DNA of 10,748 nt from SVQP01 sp045594445 (GCA_045594445.1 JAZNYL010000048.1:1-10748), one strand, 5' to 3'; shown: positions 1 through 7,665, counted from the first letter of the stretch. The notes: generated by a model not told the origin, from the sequence alone. Numbers and translations: made by a program.

Positions 1-2
1 CT

Positions 3-50
3 TGGCCTCCGACTTCGGCACAAATGCTTGCGACCATGGCGAAAACATAA
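3..50 (+). CDS. Possible 3' end of an upstream gene (15 residues visible)
   Basis: Reading frame 3 is open from the window edge and ends with TAA at 48-50, encoding a tail that ends ...MLATMAKT. The only support is position: an intrinsic terminator with a good plus-strand T run begins 8 bases after this stop, as expected for the end of a plus-strand gene converging on the GH36 gene. Fifteen residues are too few to assign a family. The other plus frames are also open here, and a minus-strand ORF could start at 48, though it lacks a ribosome binding site. The call is therefore weak. Confidence 0.3.
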   Translation, partial: WPPTSAQMLATMAKT

Positions 51-57
51 AAGACCC

Positions 58-85
58 ACGATGCTGCGCATCGTTTGCTTTTTTC
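58..85 (+). terminator. Intrinsic terminator between convergent genes
   Basis: ACGATGC (58-64) pairs perfectly with GCATCGT (68-74) across a TGC triloop and is followed on the plus strand by TTGCTTTTTTCTT. On the minus strand the same hairpin follows the GH36 stop codon and is trailed by TCTTTTATGTTTT, a weaker T tract. It may therefore stop transcription from both sides, mainly from the left. Confidence 0.7.
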
Positions 86-1987
86 TTAATTCTTTCTCTG
101 ATAGATCAGAATCTTGCTCTGATACTGATTCGGGACGGTGACGCTCAAGCCATCCTTGACAAGCACGCTACCGAGAACCTCGCAAGTTTCCTTGGTATCG
201 ATATCGGTCACGGTGTAACTTGCCTTTGGATCAAGCCCTTCCAGCACGTAAGAGGAGGCCACGCAATTGGAGCCGGCGCGGCGGAAGACCATCACGATGC
301 CGTCGCCCTGCTCGGGTCTGTCGTAGCGATAGGCAGCCCATCCACCGTGCGCATACGACCAGCCGCCGTTCTCCAACGGATAGAAATCGCAGGAGAAGTA
401 GGGCTGCAGAGCACGGTATTCGTCGCACATTTTCTTCATCCATGCGCACTTTTCCTCGTCCGGCTCGGGGCGATCGGGACGATCTGTCCACCACCAGCTG
501 CCCACGTAGCAGGGCGCATAGGAGCTTCTCGTGGCATAGGTGTCACCCATCCTCTTGCACACGCCGCCCGAGCAAGGAATCAGACGGTTGTAACCAAACA
601 TCTGGGTCTGAATCGCATCGGGATCGAGGTCGGGCTCGCAAAATGCATCGGTGCGCCAAATCGGAATGGCTCTTTGCAGGGATTCAAAGTCAATGCGGCG
701 CCCGCCCGAGGCGCAGTTATCAATCACCAGATCGGGATATTTGGCGCGCAGATCGTCCCAAAGACGGTACAGGTTCATGATGTACTTGATCTCGTTGATG
801 CCGCCGCGGTCCATCTCGTCGGTAATGCGCCAGGATTGCAGGGGCTCCATATTGAAGTCCTGACGGAAACACTTGATATGCAACGTATCGATAAAGGAGC
901 AAATAACCTCAAACAGATATTCGCGCACCTCGTCCTTATCAAGGCGCAAAAGCAGATAAAAGCCGTCCAAAGGGTACAGCCAATCGGGATGCTCCAGCGC
1001 AAGATCGGTGCCGGGATACGCACGCTCGGGCTCCATCCAAAGCAGAAAATTCATACCCGATTCGTGCACCGCTCCGACCACGTCCAAAAGGCCGTCGGGA
1101 TGCTCGTCGGGGCGCACCTGCCAGTTGCCCACCTGCTTATACCAATCCCCCGCTCCGGGTGTGCCGCCCTTACCGTACCAGCCTGCGTCGATCCAGTAGT
1201 AATTGGCTTTAACGCCGTGGTCGCGGAACTTATTCAGATGGTAAAGGTGTCTTTCAGTCGTCAAGCCCATGCCCTCCAGGGCAAAAGGAAATTGCTCGGC
1301 AGAAAAAGGACACAGCTCGTGCTTGATCAGGCGACGGAGCTGATTGCTTCCCTGCACGCGACTGCCGGAGAATTCCATGAGCAGAATGGAAGAGGTACGG
1401 ATGCGCTCACCGGGGTGCAGCTTGAAGGCGGTATAATCCAATCCCGATTTAAGCTCCAGCGTATCCCCTTGCGTGTGCGCAAAGGTCGCGCGCCACTGGC
1501 CCGACCAACCGATGACGGCATACAGACCGCGGTTTTGGGTATAGAACTCAAAAAACGGTAGCTGTCCGCTGGAGGAGCGACCGCCAAGAGGATGAAAAGA
1601 GCGCGATTTGCCAAGCGGCATCTTGGTTTCGTGTACCTTGCATTCCTCTGCGATACGGTCGGAGTACAGGTATGCCTCGTAGCCCGCGCATCCGTCGGTA
1701 TCAAACAAGGAAAGCGGCGGCGTGACGCCCGGGACCTCGGCAAAGCACCAGGTCGCATCGCAGTCAAGCACGTCGCTGATCAGGCCGCTGTCGTATTCGC
1801 CGCAATTCTCAAACCAAAGCATCCAGCTGACGGCATTGTATGCGGGATATTCCTTGACGTGCAGCTCAACGCGCAGTCCGTCGGCCAGCTCGTAAAGGCG
1901 GCCGTAGTCCGTATTGGTCACTCTTGCATCTGCCTGATCAAAGGGCTTACCCCGGTACTTGAATGAAAAACGAGGAACAGTATTCAT
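86..1987 (-). CDS. GH36-type alpha-galactosidase, cytoplasmic
   Basis: The predicted 633-residue protein resembles GH36/melibiase enzymes, which hydrolyse terminal alpha-galactosides with retention of configuration. Visible signatures in order are an N-terminal beta-sandwich-like region (about 1-230), WIDAGW (265-270) opening the barrel, WMEPER (317-322), RQDFN with the expected nucleophile Asp377, CASGGRRID (425-433), and W-R-T-D with the expected acid/base Asp447. A C-terminal beta domain ends the protein. The barrel order matches the family. R-Q-D-F-N replaces the K-W-D-x-N of characterised enzymes, so substrate specificity is uncertain. The start at 1987 is chosen because AAGGGA lies just upstream and a promoter with TATAAT at 2032-2027 lies before it. 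The frame stays open for 50 more residues, but that stretch is promoter DNA. There is no signal peptide, so the enzyme should act on imported oligosaccharides. The gene is divergent from the lipoprotein operon. Confidence 0.88.
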   Translation of the reverse strand: MNTVPRFSFKYRGKPFDQADARVTNTDYGRLYELADGLRVELHVKEYPAYNAVSWMLWFENCGEYDSGLISDVLDCDATWCFAEVPGVTPPLSLFDTDGCAGYEAYLYSDRIAEECKVHETKMPLGKSRSFHPLGGRSSSGQLPFFEFYTQNRGLYAVIGWSGQWRATFAHTQGDTLELKSGLDYTAFKLHPGERIRTSSILLMEFSGSRVQGSNQLRRLIKHELCPFSAEQFPFALEGMGLTTERHLYHLNKFRDHGVKANYYWIDAGWYGKGGTPGAGDWYKQVGNWQVRPDEHPDGLLDVVGAVHESGMNFLLWMEPERAYPGTDLALEHPDWLYPLDGFYLLLRLDKDEVREYLFEVICSFIDTLHIKCFRQDFNMEPLQSWRITDEMDRGGINEIKYIMNLYRLWDDLRAKYPDLVIDNCASGGRRIDFESLQRAIPIWRTDAFCEPDLDPDAIQTQMFGYNRLIPCSGGVCKRMGDTYATRSSYAPCYVGSWWWTDRPDRPEPDEEKCAWMKKMCDEYRALQPYFSCDFYPLENGGWSYAHGGWAAYRYDRPEQGDGIVMVFRRAGSNCVASSYVLEGLDPKASYTVTDIDTKETCEVLGSVLVKDGLSVTVPNQYQSKILIYQRKN

Positions 1988-2026
1988 ATATTTTCCCTTC
2001 CGTTTGCTTTGTTTCGTAATATCAAT

Positions 2027-2056
2027 ATTATAAATCATCATCTGACAAATTGTCAA
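2027..2056 (-). promoter_or_regulatory. Promoter of the GH36 gene
   Basis: On the minus strand TTGACA (2056-2051) is separated by 18 bases from TATAAT (2032-2027). Both hexamers are perfect matches to the vegetative sigma factor consensus. Transcription would start near 2020 and give a leader of about 33 bases that includes the AAGGGA ribosome binding site. Confidence 0.75.
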
Positions 2057-2075
2057 TAAAATAAGACAAATAGAC
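2043..2075. promoter_or_regulatory. Candidate operator: 13-bp palindrome and a 21-bp-spaced direct repeat
   Basis: TGACAA-A-TTGTCA (2043-2055) is a perfect inverted repeat with a single-base centre that overlaps the -35 box of the GH36 promoter. The word GACAAAT occurs at 2044-2050 and again at 2065-2071, exactly 21 bases apart, with flanking matches that bring the agreement to 10 of 14. Direct repeats two helical turns apart are typical of AraC-family binding sites, and an AraC-type gene lies in this window. Binding here could repress GH36, activate the lipoprotein operon, or both. The assignment is by pattern only. Confidence 0.45.
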
Positions 2076-2115
2076 AGAAAATACAGACTAAAATACACGT
2101 GTTGTTTGTGCATGC

Positions 2116-2145
2116 TTGACAAAGGCAATCTGCCCATGCTACAAT
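2116..2145 (+). promoter_or_regulatory. Promoter of the lipoprotein operon
   Basis: TTGACA (2116-2121) and TACAAT (2140-2145) are separated by 18 bases. Transcription would begin near 2152, giving a leader of about 40 bases with GAAAGGA (2178-2184) placed 7 bases before the ATG at 2192. A short palindrome ACACGTGT (2095-2102) lies 13 bases upstream of the -35 box and could be part of an operator. Confidence 0.7.
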
Positions 2146-2191
2146 AAACCCGGTATTCAATACGTTTTTTTAAAAAAGAAAGGACTGTCCA

Positions 2192-3640
2192 ATGACACCA
2201 AAACGGATGCTTTGCTATATATTGGGGCTTGCGTCCCTGCTATCCTGCCTTGCCGCGTGCAACAATACCGGTCAGTCAGAGGAATCGGCACCACCTGCGG
2301 AAAGTTCGGAGCAGCCGACTCATACGAGCGAGATTGCAGCCCCCGAGCCGGAGCCGCTGCCCTATCTGATCCCCTACCCAGATCGCATCAGTCTTGCAGA
2401 GCTGGATGCAGCGGTGTTCAAGGCGGCCTTTCCCCACGGTACGGCCACCGCGATCAAGCAAAGTGACGCGGGTCTGGAGGCAACGGCCAAAAAGGAATCG
2501 CGCGACCCAAGCGTTGCCTGGGACGTTGACAGCATGTACCGCACGGCGGGTTACCCCTTAAACGAGCAAACGGGCAATTACGTGCCCTTTACCCCCGAGC
2601 AAAAAAAGATAATCGTATTCAAGATCCGGGCCGAATGGGGTGGTGCCTTTGAAATGTTCTACGCCGCAAACGAGCGCGAGCACGCCAAGGGCAGATTTTC
2701 CATGATCGAAATTTACGGAGGCGACTCCGAATTCTTCGGAGAGCGCGTTCCGCAATACGTGGTATTTGAAGCAACCGAGCAAACCGAGGACTGGTGCGTG
2801 CGCTTCAACGACGGTTTCCGCCTGGATTATTCCAATTTCGTCAATCCCGGCAACCTTTTCATCATCGAGCAAATCGCCTTTTGCGCGGATCGCGCCGAGG
2901 CGGACGCTTATATTGCCAAGGATCGCGGCCCTGCCGAACCGATTCCCGAGGTTGCTCCGGGCTACTACGTATGTCTTTACGAGGACAGATTGCACCTGCC
3001 CGAGGATAACGTCAAGGGCGAGGTGTTCGCAACGCTTGAGGAGGCCAAGGCAACTTGCGACAAATACATGAAATACGGCTACCGCGTGGCAAACGAGAAG
3101 GGCGAGGTGGTATACACCCCCTATTCGCTCTTGCAGACCAATCTGCTGCGCGAGGGATACTACGTCGTCAACTACGCAAGAACGGAAAACTTCAAGTACG
3201 GAGATTCCTGCACCAATCCCGGCATCAATCACGCGCCGCACCGCTCAAGCTGCGACCGACTCGTGGACTGGATTTTGTACCGCGCGGGCTTTACCGATCA
3301 GCCCCTGGTGCAAGGCAAGGTGGTTTCTAACCTGCACTCGTGGTGCGAGGAGATGGAATTTGAAAAAATCACGAATATCGAGGACCTGCGTGCAGGAGAC
3401 ATTGTGTTCGTGCGTCCCGCCAAGGATGGCGGCCCGCAGCACGTCTTTATCCTTGCATCCGATCCGAAGGATGGCAGCGCATTCCGCTACGATCACGGCT
3501 CGGACTCGCGCATCATGAACAAAAAGCAGCCCACCAAGGAGCCGATCAGCTACGGTGACGCACCCTTTATCTTCGCATACAGACCGATAGCAACCGAGCA
3601 AAACAATGTTTATTACCACGACCTTTACGCAGATCAATAA
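2192..3640 (+). CDS. Lipoprotein with CBM-like region and C-terminal papain-fold (NlpC/P60- or CHAP-like) domain
   Basis: This is a 482-residue lipoprotein. Residues 1-22 form a signal peptide with lipobox L-A-A-C, and Cys23 is the lipidation site. A Ser/Glu/Pro-rich linker follows (about 25-55). Residues about 70-245 look like a carbohydrate-binding-type beta-sandwich (FRLDY, then an I-x-x-I-x-F strand and an E-A-D-A-Y helix). Residues about 250-315 resemble the SPOR-like segments of clostridial wall proteins (EEAKATCDKY...GEVVYTP). The C-terminal part carries SSCDRLVDWILYRAGF with candidate nucleophile Cys354, DIVFVRP, and QHVFIL with candidate His417; Asp434 or His435 could be the third residue. 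This matches the Cys-His papain-fold amidases and peptidases. Overall homology is remote, so the substrate (peptidoglycan peptide, glycopeptide or other) is open. The next gene starts 30 bases downstream without a terminator, so the two are probably co-transcribed and act at the same surface. Confidence 0.75.
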   Translation: MTPKRMLCYILGLASLLSCLAACNNTGQSEESAPPAESSEQPTHTSEIAAPEPEPLPYLIPYPDRISLAELDAAVFKAAFPHGTATAIKQSDAGLEATAKKESRDPSVAWDVDSMYRTAGYPLNEQTGNYVPFTPEQKKIIVFKIRAEWGGAFEMFYAANEREHAKGRFSMIEIYGGDSEFFGERVPQYVVFEATEQTEDWCVRFNDGFRLDYSNFVNPGNLFIIEQIAFCADRAEADAYIAKDRGPAEPIPEVAPGYYVCLYEDRLHLPEDNVKGEVFATLEEAKATCDKYMKYGYRVANEKGEVVYTPYSLLQTNLLREGYYVVNYARTENFKYGDSCTNPGINHAPHRSSCDRLVDWILYRAGFTDQPLVQGKVVSNLHSWCEEMEFEKITNIEDLRAGDIVFVRPAKDGGPQHVFILASDPKDGSAFRYDHGSDSRIMNKKQPTKEPISYGDAPFIFAYRPIATEQNNVYYHDLYADQ

Positions 3641-3670
3641 TCCGCAATCGTCACAATCAAGGAGGTTTTT

Positions 3671-6600
3671 ATGCCCAAGTCAATCAAACGCATCTTTCTT
3701 TGCCTTTTGTGCGCATCCATGCTGCTGGGCGTTTTTGCCTGCCAAGGAGAGCAAGGTGAGGAGCAAAGCACCGAAGAGCAAGGCACGCAGGAGCAGATTT
3801 CCGAGACAGATCGCTCCAAGCCTCAGGAAGGACCTTTTCAGAACACCACGGAATTGAGCTTTGAAAAGCAGACCTTGACCGAGATTGAAATGACCGTCTC
3901 GGAGGAGCACGTATATTCCGCCGACAATCCCGACCCTGCATTTGCAATCGGCGAAGGAAGAGCCAAAAAGAGCACCGTTTCGCTCAATCCCAACACCGTA
4001 GCCAATTTCAATATCGGCGTCAAATTCAACGACACGGTCACCGCGAAGTATCAGTTCAAGCTGACCTCCACCGAGCCGGAGCCCGAGGCAAATTACGACT
4101 CCGCTTACCTTGGTCTGCGCTTGTCCGGTACGGGGACCGCGCCCAACCACGAGTCGGCGCGCGTATGGATTTTGATGAAGGATCAAAAGATCGGTCTGCG
4201 TACGGGCAAGTGGCCGGGCTGCACCATGCTCCCCTGCCCCGTGGATTTTTCCAAGGGTGTGAGCCTGATCGTTGAGGACGACCCGGTTGCTAACGTGATC
4301 TCGATCTTTTACAACGACGCAGGAACCAAGACGCCTTTGGCAAAGCTGGTGATCCTTGACGACAAGCTGGAATTTTACTTGGAAGGAAGCGACACCCCCA
4401 ATATCACCGAGCCGCTTGAAGCACCGGTGGAAAGAACGGGTTACGCGCGCATTTGGACGCATCACATGAAAAAAGCAGTAAAGCTCACCGATATTAAGGT
4501 CACGGGCGAATCGACCGGTTACACGACCGAGCCCATTGACATGCTCAACTCCCGCGACGTTTTTGCGGACACGTGGGTGGCAACCGACGACGTGGATCGC
4601 ACCACCCCCGTGGGTACGGACACCGCCACACCGGGCGACAAAAAGGTTGGTATTTTCTACTTTATGTGGCACAACGCCTCCAAGCAGGGACAAAATCCCC
4701 TGTTCGACCACACGGCTGCTTATCTTTCAGGCGGTGTGGACGCTGTGTGGGATCTGATCCCGCAGGGCAACCTCGGCTTTGCGCACTATTGGGCAGAGCC
4801 CTACTTCGGCTATTACAACTCGGACGACGAATGGGTCATCCGTAAGCACGGCTATATGCTGGCGGAGGCAGGCGTGGATTTCATTTACGTGGATGCGACC
4901 AATGGCATTATCTACGAGCGAAACCTTGAAGCGCTGTTGCGCGTTTGGAGTGAGATGCGCACCGAGGGCTATGCGGTACCGCAGATCTGCTTCCATTGCG
5001 GCAATACAGATTCCCTGGCTGCTGCATCACTGACCTTCCTTTGGAACAATTACTATTCCACCGGCAAATATGCCGATATGTGGTTTATGTGGGACGGCAA
5101 GCCCTTGATCTTCTACCCCGATTCGCTGGGCAAAACATTACCCGACGAAATGAACGACTTTTTCACCGCACGTCAAAGCTGGGCCTTCACAAGCGACGGC
5201 TGGTACACCTCCAAGGACGGCAAGGGACGCTGGGCATGGGCAGATATGTATCCCCAGTCTCCCGGTCTCTCCCCCGAGGGCGACGTGGAGCAGATGATCG
5301 TGATGTGCGGCTTCTGGGCAAACGGCAGCGCAGGCACCAACGGCGGCCGCAGCTACACCAAGAAAAACGGCATTCCCGACTACGAGGGCGATTGGGATTT
5401 CGGTTACGCACTCATGAAGACCACTTCGGGGCTGGGACTTGCCTTCCAGGAGCATTTTGACTACGCGATGGAGGTAGATCCTCCGCTGGTCATGATCACG
5501 GGCTGGAACGAATGGTGGGCAGGCCGCTGGGGCGGCGGCTCGGGCAATCCCGCGCAGGGACAGACCATTTGCAACGAATATAAGGTGGACGAAAAGAATC
5601 CCAAGTATCAATGGTACTACGTGGATGCCTTCAATACCGAGTACTCCCGCGACATCGAACCCATGACGGGCGGCTACAACGACAACTACTTCTACCAGAT
5701 GGTGCAGAATATCCGCAAATACAAGGGCTCTCGCGCAGGCGAGGCAGCCTTTGAGCAATGGGCAATTGATATTGCGGGTGACGTTGGACAATGGAATATC
5801 GTTGGCCCCGAATACCGCGACTATCAGGGTGACACCGTGGATCGCGATCACTTCTCCTACGTGGGCGACTTCCGCTACGTAAACACCTCCGGACGCAACG
5901 ACTTTGTGACCTGCAAGGTCTCCTCGGATGCCGACAACCTGTACTTCTATGCAGAGTGTGCCGAAAACATCACCGCTCCCGAGGGGAAGAACTGGATGAA
6001 CCTCTTTATCGACGCCGATTGCAACGCACAGACCGGTTGGCACGGCTATGATTTCATTCTGAACCGCTCGCAGGCGGACGGCAAGGTTTCGGTGGAAAAG
6101 TTCGTGGGCACCGACACTTGGGAATTTGAAACGGTTGGCGAGGCCGAGTACAATCTGCGCGGCAACGTGCTGCAGATCAAGATCGCACGCTCGGTCATGA
6201 ACCTTGGCGACACCTTTGATTTCAAGTGGGCGGACAACTCGGTAGCAGACGGCAACGTCATGCAGTTCCTTGATCAGGGCGACGCTGCTCCCAACGACCG
6301 CTTCAACTACCGCTACACCACCGTGCAGACCGATCCCAAAATCCCCGAGGTACTGACCGAGGACATGATCGTGCTCAAGGCCGGCTCTTACAACGCCTTT
6401 GCAGGCGGTAAGCAGGTCAGACTGGACGCCTCCAGCACCAAGGGCATAATGATGGGCAGAGGCGACGAGTTCTATCTCCCTAAGGCCTTTGTGGAAGAGA
6501 TCATCGGCATTTCCTGCGAAGGACTTGACACCTACTCGCACTACGGCATCACCTACGTCATGCCCGCCAAAGCCATTGCCGATGCAGGCAAGAGCGTGAC

Positions 6601-6688
6601 CATCACCGCAGACGGCCTTGTGGTCATTTCCGCTTCTCCCGTTGAGGACGCGGACACTTTAACCACGCTGTACCGCGCGCTGATGTAA
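3671..6688 (+). CDS. Large surface lipoprotein: ConA-like region, GH99/GH71-like hydrolase, CBM9-like domain, copper-amine-oxidase-N-like domain
   Basis: The protein has 1005 residues. A signal peptide with lipobox V-F-A-C places the lipid on Cys24, and a Glu/Gln-rich linker follows (25-60). Residues about 65-280 look like a concanavalin/laminin-G-type sandwich. From about 325 to 690 a TIM-barrel-like region begins KKVGIFYFMWH, includes GVDFIYVDATNG (Asp403, Asp408) and ends with TGWNEWW, where Glu614 is the likely catalytic residue. That signature resembles GH99, GH71 and WbsX-type proteins, but the second glutamate of the GH99 N-E-W-H-E motif is replaced (N-E-W-W-A). Residues about 727-857 match CBM9-like domains (DADNLYFYAECAENI, NLFIDAD, GYDFILNR). 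Residues about 896-1005 resemble copper-amine-oxidase N-like stalk domains (YNAFAGGKQ, GRGDEFYLPKAF). AAGGAGG at 3659-3665, 5 bases before the ATG, fixes the start. It is probably a cell-surface glycan hydrolase; the substrate is unknown. Confidence 0.78.
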   Translation: MPKSIKRIFLCLLCASMLLGVFACQGEQGEEQSTEEQGTQEQISETDRSKPQEGPFQNTTELSFEKQTLTEIEMTVSEEHVYSADNPDPAFAIGEGRAKKSTVSLNPNTVANFNIGVKFNDTVTAKYQFKLTSTEPEPEANYDSAYLGLRLSGTGTAPNHESARVWILMKDQKIGLRTGKWPGCTMLPCPVDFSKGVSLIVEDDPVANVISIFYNDAGTKTPLAKLVILDDKLEFYLEGSDTPNITEPLEAPVERTGYARIWTHHMKKAVKLTDIKVTGESTGYTTEPIDMLNSRDVFADTWVATDDVDRTTPVGTDTATPGDKKVGIFYFMWHNASKQGQNPLFDHTAAYLSGGVDAVWDLIPQGNLGFAHYWAEPYFGYYNSDDEWVIRKHGYMLAEAGVDFIYVDATNGIIYERNLEALLRVWSEMRTEGYAVPQICFHCGNTDSLAAASLTFLWNNYYSTGKYADMWFMWDGKPLIFYPDSLGKTLPDEMNDFFTARQSWAFTSDGWYTSKDGKGRWAWADMYPQSPGLSPEGDVEQMIVMCGFWANGSAGTNGGRSYTKKNGIPDYEGDWDFGYALMKTTSGLGLAFQEHFDYAMEVDPPLVMITGWNEWWAGRWGGGSGNPAQGQTICNEYKVDEKNPKYQWYYVDAFNTEYSRDIEPMTGGYNDNYFYQMVQNIRKYKGSRAGEAAFEQWAIDIAGDVGQWNIVGPEYRDYQGDTVDRDHFSYVGDFRYVNTSGRNDFVTCKVSSDADNLYFYAECAENITAPEGKNWMNLFIDADCNAQTGWHGYDFILNRSQADGKVSVEKFVGTDTWEFETVGEAEYNLRGNVLQIKIARSVMNLGDTFDFKWADNSVADGNVMQFLDQGDAAPNDRFNYRYTTVQTDPKIPEVLTEDMIVLKAGSYNAFAGGKQVRLDASSTKGIMMGRGDEFYLPKAFVEEIIGISCEGLDTYSHYGITYVMPAKAIADAGKSVTITADGLVVISASPVEDADTLTTLYRALM

Positions 6689-6696
6689 GCAACCAT

Positions 6697-6732
6697 AAAA
6701 AAACCGAGGCTAAAAAGCCTCGGTTTTTCTTT
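6697..6732. terminator. Bidirectional intrinsic terminator
   Basis: ACCGAGGC (6703-6710) pairs with GCCTCGGT (6717-6724) around the loop TAAAAA. The stem is bordered by seven A on the left and TTTTTCTTTTT on the right, so each strand has a GC stem followed by a T run. It ends the lipoprotein operon (stop at 6688) and the AraC-family gene (stop codon at 6733-6735). Confidence 0.92.
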
Positions 6733-7560
6733 TTACATGGCGGACGGATCGGATTTGATCGTTGCCATATATTCGCGGGGAGAAATAGACATTCTGCGCT
6801 TGAACACCTTGGAAAAATACTGCGCGTCGGGATACCCGCAGCGCAGGGCTACGTCGCTGACGCTGGTATATCCCTGCTTGAGCATGGTGCAGGCGTGCTG
6901 GATGCGCACTGTGTGCAAATACTCCACGATTCCCACGCCCACGTGTCGCTTGAATACCGTGGACAGGTACTTTTTGTTGTATTTCAGATCGTTCCCCAGT
7001 CTCTCCAAGGAAAAGTCAGGATCCGAAAAGTGCTCGTCCACGTACTTCTGGATCATGGATACCAGATCAATCCTGCCCTTATCGCCAAAGGAAAACTCGG
7101 GCAGGCGTCTGCCAAGGTAAGCAAAGGTGTGGAGCAGCACGGCCTCGCTGGCAATATCCGAAAGCTCCGCGGGACTCTGCAAGCCCTGCATCCAGACCGT
7201 TTCCAACTCCTTGCAGCCCGAAAACAACACGGCCTTGGGTGAAACTCCCAGCTTTTCCATAATGCGATTGCCGCGCGCGCCCAAAAAGCTGATATACATA
7301 TACTGAAAATCCGCTACCGACTCAATGGCAAAGGGCTCTGCGGGAAACGAAAAAAAGACGTCTCCTTCCGTCAGATCAAGCACCTCACCGCGGGTGTGCA
7401 GTTTGCCCTGCCCACGGAGCACGAAATACACGGTATAGAGCGACTTTAAGCGCAAGCCCGTATAGATCTGCTCTTTGGTTTCCAAAACGAAATGAACGGT
7501 ATGAATGCTGTGATCGTTGATCTCTCGGGGTACGAAGCGACAAACGTTCTGCTCGGCCAT
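6733..7560 (-). CDS. AraC-family transcriptional regulator
   Basis: This is a 275-residue regulator. Residues about 15-110 form a cupin-like sensor domain (LYTVYFVLRGQGKLH, then LTEGDVFFSFP), as in AraC-type proteins that bind a sugar. Residues about 165-268 hold the two helix-turn-helix units: FSLERLGNDLKYNKKYLSTVF with the linker KRHVGVGIVEYLHTVRI, then VSDVALRCGYPDAQYFSKVFK and the closing SPREYMATIK. The start at 7560 is supported by AAAGGAGG just upstream and by a good promoter beyond it. The gene is divergent from the Gfo/Idh/MocA gene and sits between the carbohydrate genes, so it is probably their local activator and may control itself through the palindrome at 7601-7620. Length and architecture are normal for the family. 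The inducer is unknown. Confidence 0.93.
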   Translation of the reverse strand: MAEQNVCRFVPREINDHSIHTVHFVLETKEQIYTGLRLKSLYTVYFVLRGQGKLHTRGEVLDLTEGDVFFSFPAEPFAIESVADFQYMYISFLGARGNRIMEKLGVSPKAVLFSGCKELETVWMQGLQSPAELSDIASEAVLLHTFAYLGRRLPEFSFGDKGRIDLVSMIQKYVDEHFSDPDFSLERLGNDLKYNKKYLSTVFKRHVGVGIVEYLHTVRIQHACTMLKQGYTSVSDVALRCGYPDAQYFSKVFKRRMSISPREYMATIKSDPSAM

Positions 7561-7589
7561 GTTTTTTCCTCCTTTGCTCAGATGGCAAC

Positions 7590-7618
7590 AGTATACCATA
7601 GGTTGGCTTGGAAGTCAA
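7590..7618 (-). promoter_or_regulatory. Promoter of the AraC-family gene
   Basis: On the minus strand TTGACT (7618-7613) and TATACT (7595-7590) are separated by 17 bases. TG one base before TATACT makes it an extended -10 element. The start of transcription would be near 7583. Confidence 0.7.
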
Positions 7619-7620
7619 CC
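7601..7620. promoter_or_regulatory. Candidate operator overlapping the AraC-family promoter
   Basis: GGTTGgCTT and AAGtCAACC form a 20-base inverted repeat with a GG centre and one mismatched pair. It covers the -35 box of the regulator promoter, the usual place for autorepression. A monomer of an AraC-type protein normally prefers direct repeats, so another dimeric repressor is also possible. Confidence 0.4.
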
Positions 7621-7628
7621 ATGACATA

Positions 7629-7665
7629 ACTATTTTTCACAAATATGTGGAATTTAGCCACAGAC
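7629..7665 (+). promoter_or_regulatory. Candidate activator site upstream of the Gfo/Idh/MocA gene
   Basis: ACTATTTTTCAC (7629-7640) ends 20 bases upstream of the likely -35 position, and GAATTTAGC lies at 7650-7658. Both words recur upstream of the GH43 gene in the same orientation relative to the gene. Within this stretch CACAAAT (7638-7644) and CACAGAC (7659-7665) form a 21-bp-spaced imperfect direct repeat, and TGTGG-N7-CCACA (7646-7662) is an inverted repeat. The weak -35 box next to it fits an activator-dependent promoter. Confidence 0.5.

Noticed and set aside
2..1561. Long plus-strand open frame of about 519 codons
   Set aside because: It lies opposite the GH36 gene, whose catalytic motifs are clear. 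The antisense frame has no ribosome binding site and no recognisable domain; it is open because of GC-rich codon use on the other strand.
1988..2137. N-terminal extension of the GH36 protein with a hydrophobic, signal-like segment
   Set aside because: The frame is open, but this DNA contains the GH36 promoter with perfect -35 and -10 boxes and the AAGGGA ribosome binding site for the start at 1987. The hydrophobic run is a by-product of AT-rich DNA.
5138..6541. Long minus-strand open frame inside the large lipoprotein gene
   Set aside because: It is antisense to recognised CBM9-like and hydrolase coding sequence, has no promoter or ribosome binding site, and has a composition typical of shadow frames. 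The same applies to 3680-4711 and 2558-3241 on the minus strand.
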